Assembly: GCF_900106695.1 (NCBI RefSeq)
Contig: NZ_FNMZ01000002.1
Span: forward strand, 620,001 to 684,000
DNA: 64,000 nt
Direction of reading: 5' to 3'
DNA from: Albimonas donghaensis
Lineage (GTDB): Bacteria; Pseudomonadota; Alphaproteobacteria; Rhodobacterales; Rhodobacteraceae
Position numbers and translations under genes: made by a program. Below, piece by piece: positions 1-9,441 of this stretch (its first letter is position 1; each line of letters starts with the position of its first letter). The notes below the pieces were generated by a model. That model had not been told where the DNA came from. It ran no database searches and was given only the letters and a program-made list of their open reading frames with translations.

Positions 1-2
1 CC

Positions 3-62
3 GGCCCCTATCTCGGCGAAGACGACATCATCCGCTACGAGGACGTCTACGCACGCGCCTGA
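3..62 (+). CDS. C-terminal end of an unidentified protein (partial, 5' end outside window)
   Basis: The third forward frame is open from the window edge and ends in TGA at 60-62. It reads GPYLGEDDIIRYEDVYARA, an acidic and tyrosine-rich tail. A good terminator hairpin follows at 150-180, which supports this being a true gene end. Nineteen residues are too few to name a family, so no function is assigned. Confidence 0.55.
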   Translation, partial: GPYLGEDDIIRYEDVYARA

Positions 63-149
63 CCGGGGCACGCGCCTGACGCGGGCCCGCGCCCGACGGG
101 GGCCTGGGCCTGACCGGGCGCTTCGGCCTCCGCCGGGGATCGAGGATCG

Positions 150-180
150 CGCGCCCGCCCGGGGACCACGGGCGGGCGCG
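150..180 (+). terminator. Rho-independent-like hairpin after the partial gene
   Basis: A perfect 12 bp stem (150-161 pairing with 169-180) encloses a 7-nt loop and is followed by tctcgtc. It sits between the end of the partial gene and the HD-domain gene. The U-tract is poor, as is usual in this GC-rich genome. Confidence 0.5.
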
Positions 181-273
181 TCTCGTCCCGGGCGGGATGC
201 GATCCGCCTCGGGGCGGCCGCCATGGAACCCTCGGGGGCGCGCCCGCCCCCGGACAGGACCGGAGCCTTCGCC

Positions 274-864
274 ATGACCCCGCCAGACCCCCACGATCCC
301 GACCGCCTCGCCGCCATCCTCGGCTTTCTCGACGGGGCCGAGGCGCTGAAGGACACGCTGCGCTCCGGCGCCACCCGGCGGGGGCGGCGGGAGAGCACGG
401 CCGAGCACAGCTGGCGGCTCGCCCTTCTCGCCATGCTGCTGACGCGCGAGACGCCGGAATGCGATCCGCTGAGGCTGATCCGCATGTGCCTGGCGCACGA
501 TCTGGGCGAGGCGATCTCCGGCGACGTGCCGGCGGTGGACCAGCGGCCGGGCGATGGACGCGAGGCGCGGGAACGCGCGGACCTGGAGACGCTCTGCGCC
601 CCCCTGCCCGCCGACCTGCGGGCCGAGATCCTCGACCTCTGCGCCGATTACGCCGCCGGCCAAAGCCCCGAGGCCCGCGCCGCCAAGGGGTTGGACAAGC
701 TGGAGACGCTGCTCCAGCACGCGGTCGGCGCCCATCCGCCGGGCTTCGACCTCGGCTTCAACCTGGACTATGGGCGCGACCGGACCGGGGCGACGCCCCT
801 GCTGCGGACCCTGCGCGGGATGGCCGACGCCCGCACGCGGGCCGCGATGGCGCGCGGCGCCTGA
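274..864 (+). CDS. HD-domain phosphohydrolase (YfbR/HDDC2-like)
   Basis: This 196-residue protein is a soluble HD-superfamily metal-dependent phosphohydrolase. The metal ligands are visible as His45 in STAEHSW and His75-Asp76 in LAHDLGE, with a later conserved-looking Asp in GLDKLETLLQ. The family includes the 5'-deoxynucleotidase YfbR, so a nucleotide monophosphatase activity is the best guess, but the substrate cannot be read from sequence. The frame is open to an earlier ATG at 223; the ATG at 274 was chosen because the HD fold begins right after it and a GGAC/CGGAG purine stretch lies just upstream. A bidirectional hairpin at 915-953 separates it from the convergent RTX gene. Confidence 0.8.
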   Translation: MTPPDPHDPDRLAAILGFLDGAEALKDTLRSGATRRGRRESTAEHSWRLALLAMLLTRETPECDPLRLIRMCLAHDLGEAISGDVPAVDQRPGDGREARERADLETLCAPLPADLRAEILDLCADYAAGQSPEARAAKGLDKLETLLQHAVGAHPPGFDLGFNLDYGRDRTGATPLLRTLRGMADARTRAAMARGA

Positions 865-914
865 CGTCGCGATTCCGGTCGTCGCGGCTCCGGTCCTCGG
901 GGGAGGCGAAACGC

Positions 915-953
915 ATCCGCCCCCGCCCGGAGGCGACCGGAACGGGGGCGGAT
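915..953. terminator. Bidirectional terminator between convergent genes
   Basis: A perfect 11 bp stem (915-925 with 943-953) with a 17-nt loop lies between the HD-domain gene (+) and the RTX gene (-). It is followed by caaaag on the plus strand. Confidence 0.55.
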
Positions 954-981
954 CAAAAGCCCGGATCCCGGAGACCGGGGC

Positions 982-1650
982 TCAGCCGAAGAGGAAATCG
1001 CCGTCCGACAGGTCGGAACGGTCCACGCCGAGCAGCAGGACCTTGCCGTCCTCATGCACGATCAGCACGCCATTCCTCACGTCGCGCAGCGTCAGGTCCT
1101 CGAAGGCCTCGGTGGTTTCGAACACCAGGTCGTCGACGCCGGCCTTGAAGTCCTTGACCTTGTCCCGGCCCGCATTGACCGAGAAAATGAAGTCGTCCGC
1201 CCCGCGTCCGCCGATCAGCAGGTCGCGCCCGGTCCCGCCGTCCAGCTCATCGCGCCCGCCGCCGCCCTTCAGCTTGTCGTTGCCCCCGAAGCCGAACAGC
1301 TCGTTGGCCTTGCGCGAGCCGACCAGCAGGTCCTTGCCCGCCAGGAACCCGCCATAGTTGGCGAACCCTTCGGAGAAGGAGAACGACAGGTCCAGATTGC
1401 GGATGCTCAGCACCGTCTTGCCGCCGATCTCGATGTCGAAGCGGTTGAGCTGGCCCGCGGTCACCGCGAAAGCGGCCGCGTTGGCGCCGCTGAAGTCGAA
1501 ATCCCCCTCGACCGTGATGGCCACCGACTTGCCGTTCTTGTTCCTGCCGGTGACCGCGTAGCCGTCGTCGTCGAACTCGAACGAAATGCTCGTCGGGCGC
1601 AGGTTCAGGTCCCGGTTGTTGAGCTCGCGGTTGATTCTGAAGATGGCCAT
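982..1650 (-). CDS. Small RTX-type calcium-binding protein
   Basis: A 222-residue protein carrying RTX-like nonapeptides: GFGGNDKLKGGGGRDELDGGTG and the following GRDLLIGGRGADDF (residues about 117-155) fit the GGxGxDxLx pattern that binds Ca2+ in a parallel beta roll. About 110 residues of beta-rich sequence (FEFDDDGYAVTG...) precede them, with no classical signal peptide, as expected for type I secreted proteins whose signal is C-terminal. The hydrophobic-acidic end (SDLSDGDFLFG) fits that. No ABC/HlyD/TolC exporter is next to it. The start has a strong AGGGGAGG site. Role unknown: secreted calcium-binding protein is as far as the sequence goes. Confidence 0.8.
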   Translation of the reverse strand: MAIFRINRELNNRDLNLRPTSISFEFDDDGYAVTGRNKNGKSVAITVEGDFDFSGANAAAFAVTAGQLNRFDIEIGGKTVLSIRNLDLSFSFSEGFANYGGFLAGKDLLVGSRKANELFGFGGNDKLKGGGGRDELDGGTGRDLLIGGRGADDFIFSVNAGRDKVKDFKAGVDDLVFETTEAFEDLTLRDVRNGVLIVHEDGKVLLLGVDRSDLSDGDFLFG

Positions 1651-1790
1651 TCACGCCTCCCCTTGGCGATTGTTTCCCCATGAGCCCCGTGAATGGCCTT
1701 GCCGCGGGCCCGCGGGCAAGATCGCTCCGCCGGCGGAACATGCGATCCCTGCGTCATGTGACCTCAACGCCGCAGCGTCAGGCGCGGCGA

Positions 1791-3818
1791 TCAGGCGCCC
1801 GGATGGAAATGCGCGTGGATGGTCTCGGCCAGCGCCTCGGACACGCCGGAGACGGCCTTGAGCTCCTCCACCCCCGCCCGGGTCACCCCCTTGGCCGAGC
1901 CGAAATGCGCCAGCAGCGCCCGCTTGCGCGTCGGCCCCACGCCCGGCACGTCGTCCAGCGGGTTCTTCACGCTGGCCTTGGCCCGCTTGGCCCGATGGGT
2001 GCCGATGGCGAAGCGATGCGCCTCGTCGCGCAGCCGCTGGATGAAATACAGCGTGGGCGAGCGGTGGGGCAGCGCGAAGGGCGCGCGGCCGGGGACGTGG
2101 AACACCTCCTTGCCCGCGTCGCGATCCTCGCCCTTGGCGACGCCGAACAGGGCCACGTCCTCCACCCCCAGCTCCGCCAGGATGCCCGCGGTGGCCGAGA
2201 TCTGCCCCGCCCCGCCGTCGATCAGCAGCAGGTCGGGCCAATGCCCCAGCTCCCGGTCCGGGTCCTCCTTCAGCAGGCGGGCGAAGCGGCGCTCCAGCAC
2301 CTCGCGCATCATGCCGAAATCGTCGTCGGTGCCGGCCTGCTTGATGTTGAACTTGCGATACTGGGATTTCACGAACCCCTCGGGCCCGGCGACGATCATC
2401 GCGCCCACCGCATGGGCGCCCTGGATATGCGAGTTGTCGTAGACCTCGATGCGCTGCGGCGGGGAGTCGAGCCCGAAGGCCTCGGCCAGCCCTTCCAGCA
2501 GGGTCGCCTGGGCGGAGCTTTCGGCCATCTTGCGCGCGAGGCTCTCCTTGGCGTTGCGCAGGGCGTGCTCCACCAGCAGGCGCTTTTCGCCCCGCGCCGG
2601 CACGGCGACGTCCACCTTGCGCCCGCGCCGCGCCGCCAGCGCCTCGGCCAGCAGCTCCACGTCCTCCACCGGGTCCGACAGCAGCACGCGCTTGGGCGGC
2701 TCCTTGGTGGAATAGAACTGCACGAGAAAGGCCTCCAGGATCTCCGCCGGTTCGGCGCCGGCCCCGGTGCGCGGATAGTAGGCGCGGTTCCCCCAGTTCT
2801 GGTGGGCGCGGAAGAAGAACACCTGCACGCAGGCCTGCCCGCCCTCCTGGTGCAGCGCCACCACGTCGGCCTCGTCGGTGCTTTCGGGGTTGATGCCCTG
2901 CACCGCCTGCACCTGGGTCAGCGCCTTGATCCGGTCGCGCAGGGCGGCGGCGCGCTCGAATTCCAGCGCCCGGGACGCGGCGGCCATCTCCTCCGCCAGC
3001 CCCTTCTGGATGTCGGAGGACTTGCCCTCCAGGAACCGCACCGCGTCGTCGACCGCGCCGGCGTAGTCCTCTTCCGAAATGCGCCCGACGCAGGGGGCCG
3101 AGCAGCGCTTGATCTGGAACAGCAGGCAGGGGCGCGTGCGGTTGTCGAAGACGGAATCCGTGCAGGTCCGCAGCAGGAAGGCCCGTTGCAGCTGGTTGAG
3201 CGTGCGGTTCACCGCCCCCGCCCCCGCGAAAGGCCCGAAATAGCGCCCCGCCTCGCGCCGCGCCCCGCGATGCTTGGCGATCTTGGGGAAGGCATGGGCG
3301 TCGCCGACCACGATGTTGGGAAAGCTCTTGTCGTCGCGCAGCAGCACGTTGAAGCGCGGCTTGAGCTGCTTGATCAGGTTCTGCTCCAGCAGCAGCGCCT
3401 CGGTCTCGGTGTTCGTGGTCAGGAACATCATCGAGGCCGTGGCCGAGATCATCCGCGCGATGCGCGCGGTGTGGCCGGTGGGGCGCGCGTAGGAGGCGAC
3501 GCGCGTCTTCAGGCTGCGCGCCTTGCCGACATAGAGCACCTCCCCCCTGGCATCGAGCATCCGGTAGACGCCGGGCTGATCGGGCAGGTGGCGAAGCTGG
3601 GCGCGGATGACCTCGATGCCGGTGACGCCGGCCTCTCCGGGGGGGCGCGCGGCGCCGTCCTCGTCGAACTGGGCGGCGGCGCGCGCGCCTTCCCCGGCGG
3701 CGCCTGCGACCTCGGAGCCCGGCGCCGAGACGGTGTGCGCGCTCGACTCCGCGACCGTCTCGGCGGCGTTGGAGTCGGGGGTGGATTCGGCGTCGGTTTC
3801 GGGGTCGGACGGGGTCAT
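1791..3818 (-). CDS. uvrC: Excinuclease ABC subunit C
   Basis: UvrC makes both incisions in UvrABC nucleotide excision repair. The 675-residue product shows the family order: GIY-YIG nuclease from about residue 82 ([21 protein letters not shown]), a cysteine-bearing region (RTCTD, RPCLL, CSAPC), a UVR domain ([14 protein letters not shown]) that contacts UvrB, the RNase H-like C-terminal nuclease ([20 protein letters not shown]), and tandem helix-hairpin-helix motifs ([26 protein letters not shown]). The first 65 residues are an acidic, alanine-rich, probably disordered extension absent from typical UvrC; no ATG lies between it and the nuclease, although a downstream GTG is possible. Transcription leads away from the AT-enriched 3819-4155 gap. 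Confidence 0.97.
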   Translation of the reverse strand: MTPSDPETDAESTPDSNAAETVAESSAHTVSAPGSEVAGAAGEGARAAAQFDEDGAARPPGEAGVTGIEVIRAQLRHLPDQPGVYRMLDARGEVLYVGKARSLKTRVASYARPTGHTARIARMISATASMMFLTTNTETEALLLEQNLIKQLKPRFNVLLRDDKSFPNIVVGDAHAFPKIAKHRGARREAGRYFGPFAGAGAVNRTLNQLQRAFLLRTCTDSVFDNRTRPCLLFQIKRCSAPCVGRISEEDYAGAVDDAVRFLEGKSSDIQKGLAEEMAAASRALEFERAAALRDRIKALTQVQAVQGINPESTDEADVVALHQEGGQACVQVFFFRAHQNWGNRAYYPRTGAGAEPAEILEAFLVQFYSTKEPPKRVLLSDPVEDVELLAEALAARRGRKVDVAVPARGEKRLLVEHALRNAKESLARKMAESSAQATLLEGLAEAFGLDSPPQRIEVYDNSHIQGAHAVGAMIVAGPEGFVKSQYRKFNIKQAGTDDDFGMMREVLERRFARLLKEDPDRELGHWPDLLLIDGGAGQISATAGILAELGVEDVALFGVAKGEDRDAGKEVFHVPGRAPFALPHRSPTLYFIQRLRDEAHRFAIGTHRAKRAKASVKNPLDDVPGVGPTRKRALLAHFGSAKGVTRAGVEELKAVSGVSEALAETIHAHFHPGA

Positions 3819-4155
3819 GAGTCGGGGTCTCGGCTAGAACAGCGGGGTCCGGAGATCAAGCGGTAAGGAGTCCACTGAACCTGTGGATAAGTCTGTAGGC
3901 AACTCTGAATGAAATTCGCTTCCCCTTGACCGCAAAGGCCTTTCCTCGGATTGACGCTTTTTTAAGCACTTTATCAAAGCGCTGTTTTTAAACGTGAATT
4001 TTCCTTGGAAACCCGACTTCTTGATTCCGTTGACGTTTTCGAGACGGTGGCGCGACGTAAGGCGACCCAGGTGGAAAAGATTCACCGACGACCAGGATCA
4101 TGCCGCATCTCAGGGTTCGCTGGAAAACCTTTTCTCCACCACAGGTTGCATAACG
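3819..4155. other. AT-enriched intergenic region with DnaA-box-like sites; candidate oriC or uvrC promoter region
   Basis: This 337 bp gap between uvrC and the SDR gene is plainly less GC-rich than anything around it, with runs such as ttttttaagcactttatca and gtttttaaacgtgaatttt at 3958-4003. It contains a perfect DnaA box TGTGGATAA at 3882-3890, an 8/9 match GGTGGAAAA at 4070-4078 and a weaker TTCTCCACC at 4132-4140. Two GATTC (CcrM-type GANTC) sites lie at 4023-4027 and 4079-4083. An open frame of 83 codons on the minus strand (3834-4085) looks non-coding. The region may be a replication origin; the simpler alternative is an unusually long uvrC promoter. Confidence 0.4.
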
Positions 4156-4986
4156 TCACTCGATCCCCTGCACGTCGGGGGTGCGCCATCCCAGGTGCTG
4201 TCCGCCGTCCAGAGCCAGCATCTGCCCGGTCAGCGAATCCGACGCCAGGATCCAGCGCAGGGCGGCGCAGACCTCGGCGGTGGAGGCGCCCCGCTCCAGC
4301 AGCACGGCGCGGCGCTGGCCGTCGAAATGGGCGCGGCTCTGCCGGTCGCCCTGCAGGGTCGGACCCGGGCCGATGCCGTTGACCCGGATGCCCGGCGCCA
4401 GCCCCTGCGCCGCGGTCCGCGTGAAGGCCCATAGCGCGGCCTTGGCCAGCGAATAGGTCATGAATTCCGGCGTCGGCTTCCACACCCGCTGGTCGATCAT
4501 GTTGACCACGCAGGCGGTGGCGCGGGGAAAGCCTTCGGCGTCCGTCGCGGCCTCGGGCGCCTGCGCGGCGAAGGCCTGGGTCAGCACGAAGGGCGCCCGC
4601 AGATTGGATCCCATGTGCCGGTCCCAGCTCTCGCGCGTGGCGGAGGCCAGCGTGTCATGCTCGAAGATGGAGGCGTTGTTGACCAGCAGGCTCAGCGGCC
4701 CGCCCAGCGCCTCGGCGGCGCGGGGGACCAGCGCCGCGGCGTCGGTCTCGTCCAGCAGGTCGGCGCGCAGGACCGCGGCGCGGCGGCCCAGGGCGCGGAT
4801 CTCGGCGGCGGTCTCCTCCGCCCCCTCGACCGAGGTCATGCAGTGCAGGGCCACGTCCCAGCCGGCGCGGCCGAGATCCCGGGCGATGGCCCGCCCGATC
4901 CGCCGCCCGGCCCCGGTGACCAGCGCCGCGCCCGGCGGCACGCCGCCCGCCGCATCCGGGGCCGTCTCATCGGTCGGTGACGTCAT
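4156..4986 (-). CDS. SDR-family oxidoreductase, pteridine reductase-like
   Basis: A 276-residue short-chain dehydrogenase. The NADP(H) site is TGAGRRIG near residue 30; the RIG ending (rather than GIG) is typical of the FolM/pteridine-reductase branch. NNAS and the catalytic YSLAK (Y-x3-K) follow, with QRVWKPTPEFMTYS upstream also resembling that branch. The likely role is reduction of a pterin such as dihydromonapterin or of another small carbonyl, but substrate is inferred. Two ATGs stand in tandem; the second (start at 4986) was chosen because GGAGG at 4993-4997 is 6 nt from it and only 3 nt from the first. The next gene upstream (Ca2+/Na+ exchanger) ends 28 nt away. Confidence 0.85.
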   Translation of the reverse strand: MTSPTDETAPDAAGGVPPGAALVTGAGRRIGRAIARDLGRAGWDVALHCMTSVEGAEETAAEIRALGRRAAVLRADLLDETDAAALVPRAAEALGGPLSLLVNNASIFEHDTLASATRESWDRHMGSNLRAPFVLTQAFAAQAPEAATDAEGFPRATACVVNMIDQRVWKPTPEFMTYSLAKAALWAFTRTAAQGLAPGIRVNGIGPGPTLQGDRQSRAHFDGQRRAVLLERGASTAEVCAALRWILASDSLTGQMLALDGGQHLGWRTPDVQGIE

Positions 4987-5014
4987 CATGATCCTCCCCG
5001 GACGGCGACGCGTC

Positions 5015-6001
5015 TCAGACCGGACCGCCGGTCAGCGCGAAGGCGACATACCCGACATAGACCGCGATCATCGCTCCGCCAGCCGCCCGGCCGATCACCA
5101 TCTTGCCGCAGATGAAGGGCCACATCACCAGCGCGCTCGCCGCCATCACCCACAGGTCGATGGTCAGCAGGCCCGGCGGGACCTCCAGCGGGCCGAACAG
5201 GCTCGCCACGCCCATGATGGCGAGGATGTTGAAGATGTTGGAGCCGATGACATTGCCCAGCGCCACATCGGCCTGCTTGCGCATCGCCGCCATGACGGTG
5301 GTCGCCAGCTCCGGCAGCGAGGTGCCCAGCGCCACCAGCGTCAGGCCGATCGCGGCCTCGGACACGCCCATGGCGGTGGCGATGCCCCGCGCGCCCTCGA
5401 TCAGCAGATGCGCGCCGGCGGGCAGGCCGATCAGCCCGGCGCCCAGGAACAGCGCCAGCCGCCAGACCGGCATGTTGGGGTCGGCGTCGGCGATCTCCTC
5501 GGGCAGGTCGTCCTCGATCTCGGCCTCGTCGGCCTCCGCCCCCGCCACGGCGCGGCGATGGGCGCGCGCGGCGCGATAGGCGTCCCCCAGCACCAGCGTC
5601 AGCAGCGCCAGCAGGAACAGCCCCTGCGGCCAGCCCAGCGGCCCCAGGAAGCACAGCACGACATAGACCGCCGTGGCCCCGAGCATCATCGCGTAGTTGC
5701 GCCGGCTGTCGCAGTCGCGCGCGTCGATGGCCGAGATCATCGCCGGCACGCCCAGCACCAGCAGCACATTGGCGATGTTGGACCCGACCACGTTGCCGAA
5801 GGCGATCCCCGGCGCGTCGTCCAGCGCCGCCTGCACGGAGATCAGCAGCTCCGGCGCCGAGGTGCCGAAGGCGACGACGGTCAGGCTGACCAGCAGGGCG
5901 GGGATGCCGAGACGCAGGCTGAGCGCGACGGCGCCGCGCACCAGCGCATCGCCCGCGCCAAGCAGAATGGCGAGCCCCAGAACCGCGGCGACCAGGTCCA
6001 T
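5015..6001 (-). CDS. Calcium/sodium antiporter, YrbG/CaxA family
   Basis: A 328-residue inner-membrane cation exchanger of the CaCA superfamily. Two homologous halves each carry an alpha repeat: VAFGTSAPELLISV with GNVVGSNIANVLLVLG in the first half, and VALGTSLPELATTV with GNVIGSNIFNILAIMG in the second. The GTS.PE and GN..GSN..N motifs hold the ion-binding acidic and polar residues. The halves are joined by an acidic cytosolic loop (EADEAEIEDDLPEEIADADP, about residues 152-172). Around ten membrane spans are evident. The start is preceded by AAGGAC. It is likely co-directional with the SDR gene but the products are unrelated in function. Confidence 0.92.
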   Translation of the reverse strand: MDLVAAVLGLAILLGAGDALVRGAVALSLRLGIPALLVSLTVVAFGTSAPELLISVQAALDDAPGIAFGNVVGSNIANVLLVLGVPAMISAIDARDCDSRRNYAMMLGATAVYVVLCFLGPLGWPQGLFLLALLTLVLGDAYRAARAHRRAVAGAEADEAEIEDDLPEEIADADPNMPVWRLALFLGAGLIGLPAGAHLLIEGARGIATAMGVSEAAIGLTLVALGTSLPELATTVMAAMRKQADVALGNVIGSNIFNILAIMGVASLFGPLEVPPGLLTIDLWVMAASALVMWPFICGKMVIGRAAGGAMIAVYVGYVAFALTGGPV

Positions 6002-6112
6002 GAACGTCCTTTCGCATCGGTTGGGCCGGCGAGCCTGTCATATGGCTTCTGGCCGGCGGATTATAAGGGGGAGCGACGGGTTGCGGAGGCGGTGCGGCGT
6101 TGGCGCGACGGT

Positions 6113-6262
6113 TCAGCCGCGCCGGTCGTCGGGCGGCCTGCGCCGCTTGCCGCGCCCGCCCAGCCGCCAGCGTCCGCCGGCATCGCCCGCCTTGGGCCGG
6201 CCGAAGATCATCACGATCAGGACCATGGCCAGCAGGAACAGAATGGCGAATTTCCAGAGCAT
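6113..6262 (-). CDS. Small single-span membrane protein
   Basis: A 49-residue ORF beginning MLWKFAILFLLAMVLIVMIFG, one clear transmembrane helix, followed by a strongly basic tail rich in Arg and Gly (GKRRRPPDDRRG). It starts 7 nt after the stop of the SppA-like peptidase gene, so it is very probably translated from the same mRNA. The frame extends upstream of this ATG, but that part overlaps the peptidase gene in another frame. No family is recognised; a small partner of the membrane peptidase is only a positional guess. Confidence 0.6.
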   Translation of the reverse strand: MLWKFAILFLLAMVLIVMIFGRPKAGDAGGRWRLGGRGKRRRPPDDRRG

Positions 6263-6269
6263 TCCGCGC

Positions 6270-7136
6270 TCAGGCCCCGAACCGGGACCAGGCGGCGCGG
6301 GTCTCCAGCGCCTCGACCGCGGCATGGGCGGCCTCGGCGGCCAACCCGGCGGGCGCGTTGGCCCCGGCCCCGCCGCCCGACAGGCCGAAGCGCTGCGCGA
6401 AGCTGCGTTTGGCCCCGAACTCGCGGAAGCGGGCCTTTTCGCCCAGCTTGCCCTCCATCACCGCGCGCAGATGGCCCAGCCCGTCGGCCAGCCCCAGCTC
6501 CACGGCCCGGGCGCCGGTCCAGAACTCGCCGGTGAACAGGTCCTGATCGGCCAGCTTCGATCCGCGCCGCGCCCGCACATGGCCGGCGAAAGCGTCGTGG
6601 ATCTCCGATTGCAGGGACAGCAGGCGTTCGACGTCCTCGTCCTTTTCGGGCTGGAACGGGTCGAGCATCATCTTGCGGGTCCCGGCGGTGTGCACCCGCC
6701 GCTCGACCCCGATCCGGCCGATCGCGTCCTGGAAGCCGAACCCGGCGGAGATCACCCCGATCGAGCCCAGCACCGAGGACGCGTCCGCCCAGATCTCGTC
6801 CCCCGCGCAGGCCAGCCAGTAGCCGCCTGAGGCCGCCACGTCCTCGCAGAACGCATAGACAGGGACCTTCTTCGCCTCGGCCAGCCGCCGGATGCGCGCG
6901 GCGATCAGCGCCGACTGCACCGGAGACCCGCCGGGCGAATTGATGGCGAGCGCCACCGCCGCGGGTTTCGCGGCGAAGGCGGCCTCGATCGGCTCGGCGA
7001 GACCGGCGTCCGACAGCGACGACGACATGCGCCCCGGCAGCCCGATGGGACCGTAGAGGCGGAGCACGCTGACGCGCGGCGCGCGGCGCGCCGCGGCGAG
7101 CGCGCGAAGGGGGCGGCGAATATCCATCGCTCTCAT
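6270..7136 (-). CDS. S49-family peptidase (SppA/SohB-like)
   Basis: A 288-residue serine peptidase of the ClpP/crotonase fold. The oxyanion/strand motif INSPGGSP, the nucleophile serine in AASGGYWLAC and the general-base lysine region AGTRKMMLDPF are all visible, giving the Ser-Lys dyad of signal peptide peptidases. Length matches the short, single-domain bacterial type. No strong N-terminal membrane anchor is seen, only a basic, alanine-rich start (RRPLRALAAARR), so the enzyme may be peripheral or cytosolic. Members degrade cleaved signal peptides and membrane protein fragments. The small membrane ORF at 6113-6262 follows directly. Confidence 0.9.
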   Translation of the reverse strand: MRAMDIRRPLRALAAARRAPRVSVLRLYGPIGLPGRMSSSLSDAGLAEPIEAAFAAKPAAVALAINSPGGSPVQSALIAARIRRLAEAKKVPVYAFCEDVAASGGYWLACAGDEIWADASSVLGSIGVISAGFGFQDAIGRIGVERRVHTAGTRKMMLDPFQPEKDEDVERLLSLQSEIHDAFAGHVRARRGSKLADQDLFTGEFWTGARAVELGLADGLGHLRAVMEGKLGEKARFREFGAKRSFAQRFGLSGGGAGANAPAGLAAEAAHAAVEALETRAAWSRFGA

Positions 7137-7408
7137 CTAGAGGCGGTCGTGCGCCGCGACAACCGTTCTCGCCTGCCGCGCGGCCGGTTGGCGCGCCGGC
7201 GCCGCAGGCGCGCGACGCCCGTCCCGCTCCCCCATGTCCGCCGCCGACGCGTCATTCGGAAACAGTCGCGCCCTGAACCGGGGGACCGAAGCGGACGCAT
7301 CGTCGCCGGCCCGCTCGGATCGCTTGTGCGGGCGCCGGGTTCGACTATCATGCGCGCTCCCGTGCGGCCCCGAACGGCCGCGGCCCCGCAACGGTTTCCG
7401 GAGCACGC

Positions 7409-7624
7409 ATGACGTCCCACGTGATGAGCCGTGAAGAGCTCCTGACCTCGGAGCTCGAGTCCTTCCGGGCCGAACATCGCGATCTCGACGCGGCCATCGA
7501 CGCCATGCAGACCAGCGCGGCCGCCGACCAGCTGGCGCTGAAGCGGCTCAAGAAGCGCAAGCTCGCGCTCAAGGACCGCATTTCGCGGATCGAGGACGAG
7601 CTTTTTCCCGATATCATCGCCTGA
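7409..7624 (+). CDS. YdcH/DUF465-family small helical protein
   Basis: A 71-residue, charged, fully helical protein. The signature of DUF465 is visible: a helix with FRAEHRDLDAAID, a turn, then LKRLKKRKLALKDRISRIE, forming an antiparallel coiled-coil hairpin. These small proteins are common in alphaproteobacteria and their role is unknown. An alternative start codon six residues later (MSREELL) is possible. It is transcribed away from the SppA-like gene and toward purE, 107 nt downstream. Confidence 0.85.
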   Translation: MTSHVMSREELLTSELESFRAEHRDLDAAIDAMQTSAAADQLALKRLKKRKLALKDRISRIEDELFPDIIA

Positions 7625-7731
7625 ACCGCCGCCCGCGCCCGCCCGTGCCCGGGTGACAGCGCCGGCGCGACGGGCTAAGGGCGTTCCTGGGCGGCAGAGG
7701 GGCCGCGACACGGGCGCAGCGGAGGACTCGC

Positions 7732-8298
7732 ATGGCCGAAGACCCCGAGAACGAGATGCCGGACGAGATCGTCGATGCGGTCGAAGAGGCCGCCGAGGAC
7801 GCCGCCGAGGCCCTGGGCCCGGTGGTCGGCATCGTCATGGGCAGCCAGTCCGACTGGCCGACCATGCGCCCGGCGCGCGACACCCTGCGGGTGCTCGGCG
7901 TGCCCCATGAAGTGCGCATCGTCTCCGCCCACCGCACGCCCGACCGGCTGTTCGACTACGCCGAGACCGCGACGGGCCGGGGCCTGAAGGCGATCATCGC
8001 CGGCGCCGGCGGGGCCGCGCACCTGCCCGGCATGCTCGCCGCCAAGACCCGCGTCCCGGTGCTCGGCGTGCCGGTGCAGAGCCGGACCATGAACGGGCTC
8101 GACAGCCTCTACTCCATCGTCCAGATGCCCCGCGGCATCCCCGTGGGCACCTTCGCCATCGGCGAAGCCGGCGCGGCCAACGCCGCGCTCTTCGCCGCCG
8201 CGATGCTCGCCACCACCGACGCCGAGCTGGCCGAGCGGCTGGACATGCTGCGCGAGGCGCAGACCGCCTCCGTGGCCGAGGAACCCGATGACCTCTGA
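7732..8298 (+). CDS. purE: N5-carboxyaminoimidazole ribonucleotide mutase
   Basis: PurE (class I) converts N5-CAIR to CAIR in purine synthesis. The 188-residue product has the phosphate-binding GSQSDWPTM, the catalytic SAHRTPDR with its active-site histidine, [12 protein letters not shown], and GVPVQS. About 25 acidic residues precede the core ([20 protein letters not shown]), an extension beyond typical PurE; the start is supported by GGAGGA five nt upstream. The 3' end overlaps purK by 11 nt, so the two are translationally coupled and the cell uses the two-step N5-CAIR route. Confidence 0.97.
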   Translation: MAEDPENEMPDEIVDAVEEAAEDAAEALGPVVGIVMGSQSDWPTMRPARDTLRVLGVPHEVRIVSAHRTPDRLFDYAETATGRGLKAIIAGAGGAAHLPGMLAAKTRVPVLGVPVQSRTMNGLDSLYSIVQMPRGIPVGTFAIGEAGAANAALFAAAMLATTDAELAERLDMLREAQTASVAEEPDDL

Positions 8299-9379
8299 CG
8301 CCCCCGCGCCCTCGCCCATCGGCCCGGGCGGAACCGTCGGCATCCTGGGCGGCGGTCAGCTCGCCCGGATGCTCGCCATGGCCGCGGCCCGGCTCGGCCT
8401 GCGCACGGTGATCCTGGCGCCGGAGGCCGAGCCCTGCGCCGGCGACGTCGCCCATCACGTGATCCGCGCCGATTACGGCGACCCGGCCGGCCAGGCCGCG
8501 CTCGCCGCCGCCGCCGACGTGATCACCTACGAGTTCGAGAACGTCCCCGTCGAGGCCGCCCGCGCGCTGGAGGCCCTCGCCCCCGTGCGCCCCGGCCCGC
8601 TGGCGCTGGACATGGCGCAGGATCGGCTGACCGAGAAGGATTTCCTCAGCGGTCTCGGCCTGACGACCGCCCCCTATCGCGCCGTCGCCTCGGCGGCGGA
8701 GCTGGAGGAGGCCATGGCGGACCACGGCGCGCCCGGCATCCTCAAGACCCGGCGGCTGGGCTATGACGGCAAGGGCCAGGCGCGGCTCGCGGGCCCCGGC
8801 GACGCCGGCGCGGCCTTCGCCGAACTGGCCGGAGCGCCGGCGATCCTGGAGGGGTTCGTGACCTTCCGGCGGGAGATTTCGGTGATCGCCGCCCGCGGGC
8901 TGTCCGGCGAGGTCGTGGCCTATGACCCGGTCGAGAACGCCCATAAGGCCGGCATCCTGCGCAAGACCACCGCGCCGGCCCCGATTTCCATGACCCGTCG
9001 CCTCGACGCGGTGACGGCGGCGGGCAAGATCCTGCGCGCGCTCGATTATGTCGGCGTGATCGGGGTGGAGTTCTTCGAGACGGACGCCGGCCTCGTGGTC
9101 AACGAGATCGCGCCGCGGGTCCACAACACCGGCCACTGGACGCTGGACGCCTGCCCGGTGGACCAGTTCGAGCAGCATGTCCGCGCCGTCTGCGGCTGGC
9201 CGCTGGGCGACGGCTCGCGCCATTCGGACGCGGTGATGGACAACCTGATCGGCGCCGAGGCCGAGGACTGGTCCGGCCTCGCCGCCGATCCGACCGCCCG
9301 CCTGCACCTCTATGGCAAGGGCGAGGCGCGGCCGGGCCGCAAGATGGGCCACGTCACCCGCCTGACTCCGAGAGGCTGA
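8288..9379 (+). CDS. purK: 5-(carboxyamino)imidazole ribonucleotide synthase
   Basis: PurK uses ATP and bicarbonate to carboxylate AIR to N5-CAIR, the substrate of PurE. The 363-residue protein shows the N-terminal glycine loop [12 protein letters not shown], the ATP-grasp core ([33 protein letters not shown]) and the metal/phosphate segment [14 protein letters not shown]. It begins inside the 3' end of purE. The operon closes at the strong hairpin at 9442-9481. Confidence 0.97.
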   Translation: MTSDAPAPSPIGPGGTVGILGGGQLARMLAMAAARLGLRTVILAPEAEPCAGDVAHHVIRADYGDPAGQAALAAAADVITYEFENVPVEAARALEALAPVRPGPLALDMAQDRLTEKDFLSGLGLTTAPYRAVASAAELEEAMADHGAPGILKTRRLGYDGKGQARLAGPGDAGAAFAELAGAPAILEGFVTFRREISVIAARGLSGEVVAYDPVENAHKAGILRKTTAPAPISMTRRLDAVTAAGKILRALDYVGVIGVEFFETDAGLVVNEIAPRVHNTGHWTLDACPVDQFEQHVRAVCGWPLGDGSRHSDAVMDNLIGAEAEDWSGLAADPTARLHLYGKGEARPGRKMGHVTRLTPRG

Positions 9380-9441
9380 CGGGGGAAGGCTGACGGGGGA
9401 AGGCCTGACGGGGAAGGGCTGGCGGCCCTCCTTTCCGAACG

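Noticed and set aside
3834-4085. 83-codon minus-strand frame in the candidate origin
   Set aside because: No ribosome site and no family resemblance; the AT-rich region simply reads without stops.
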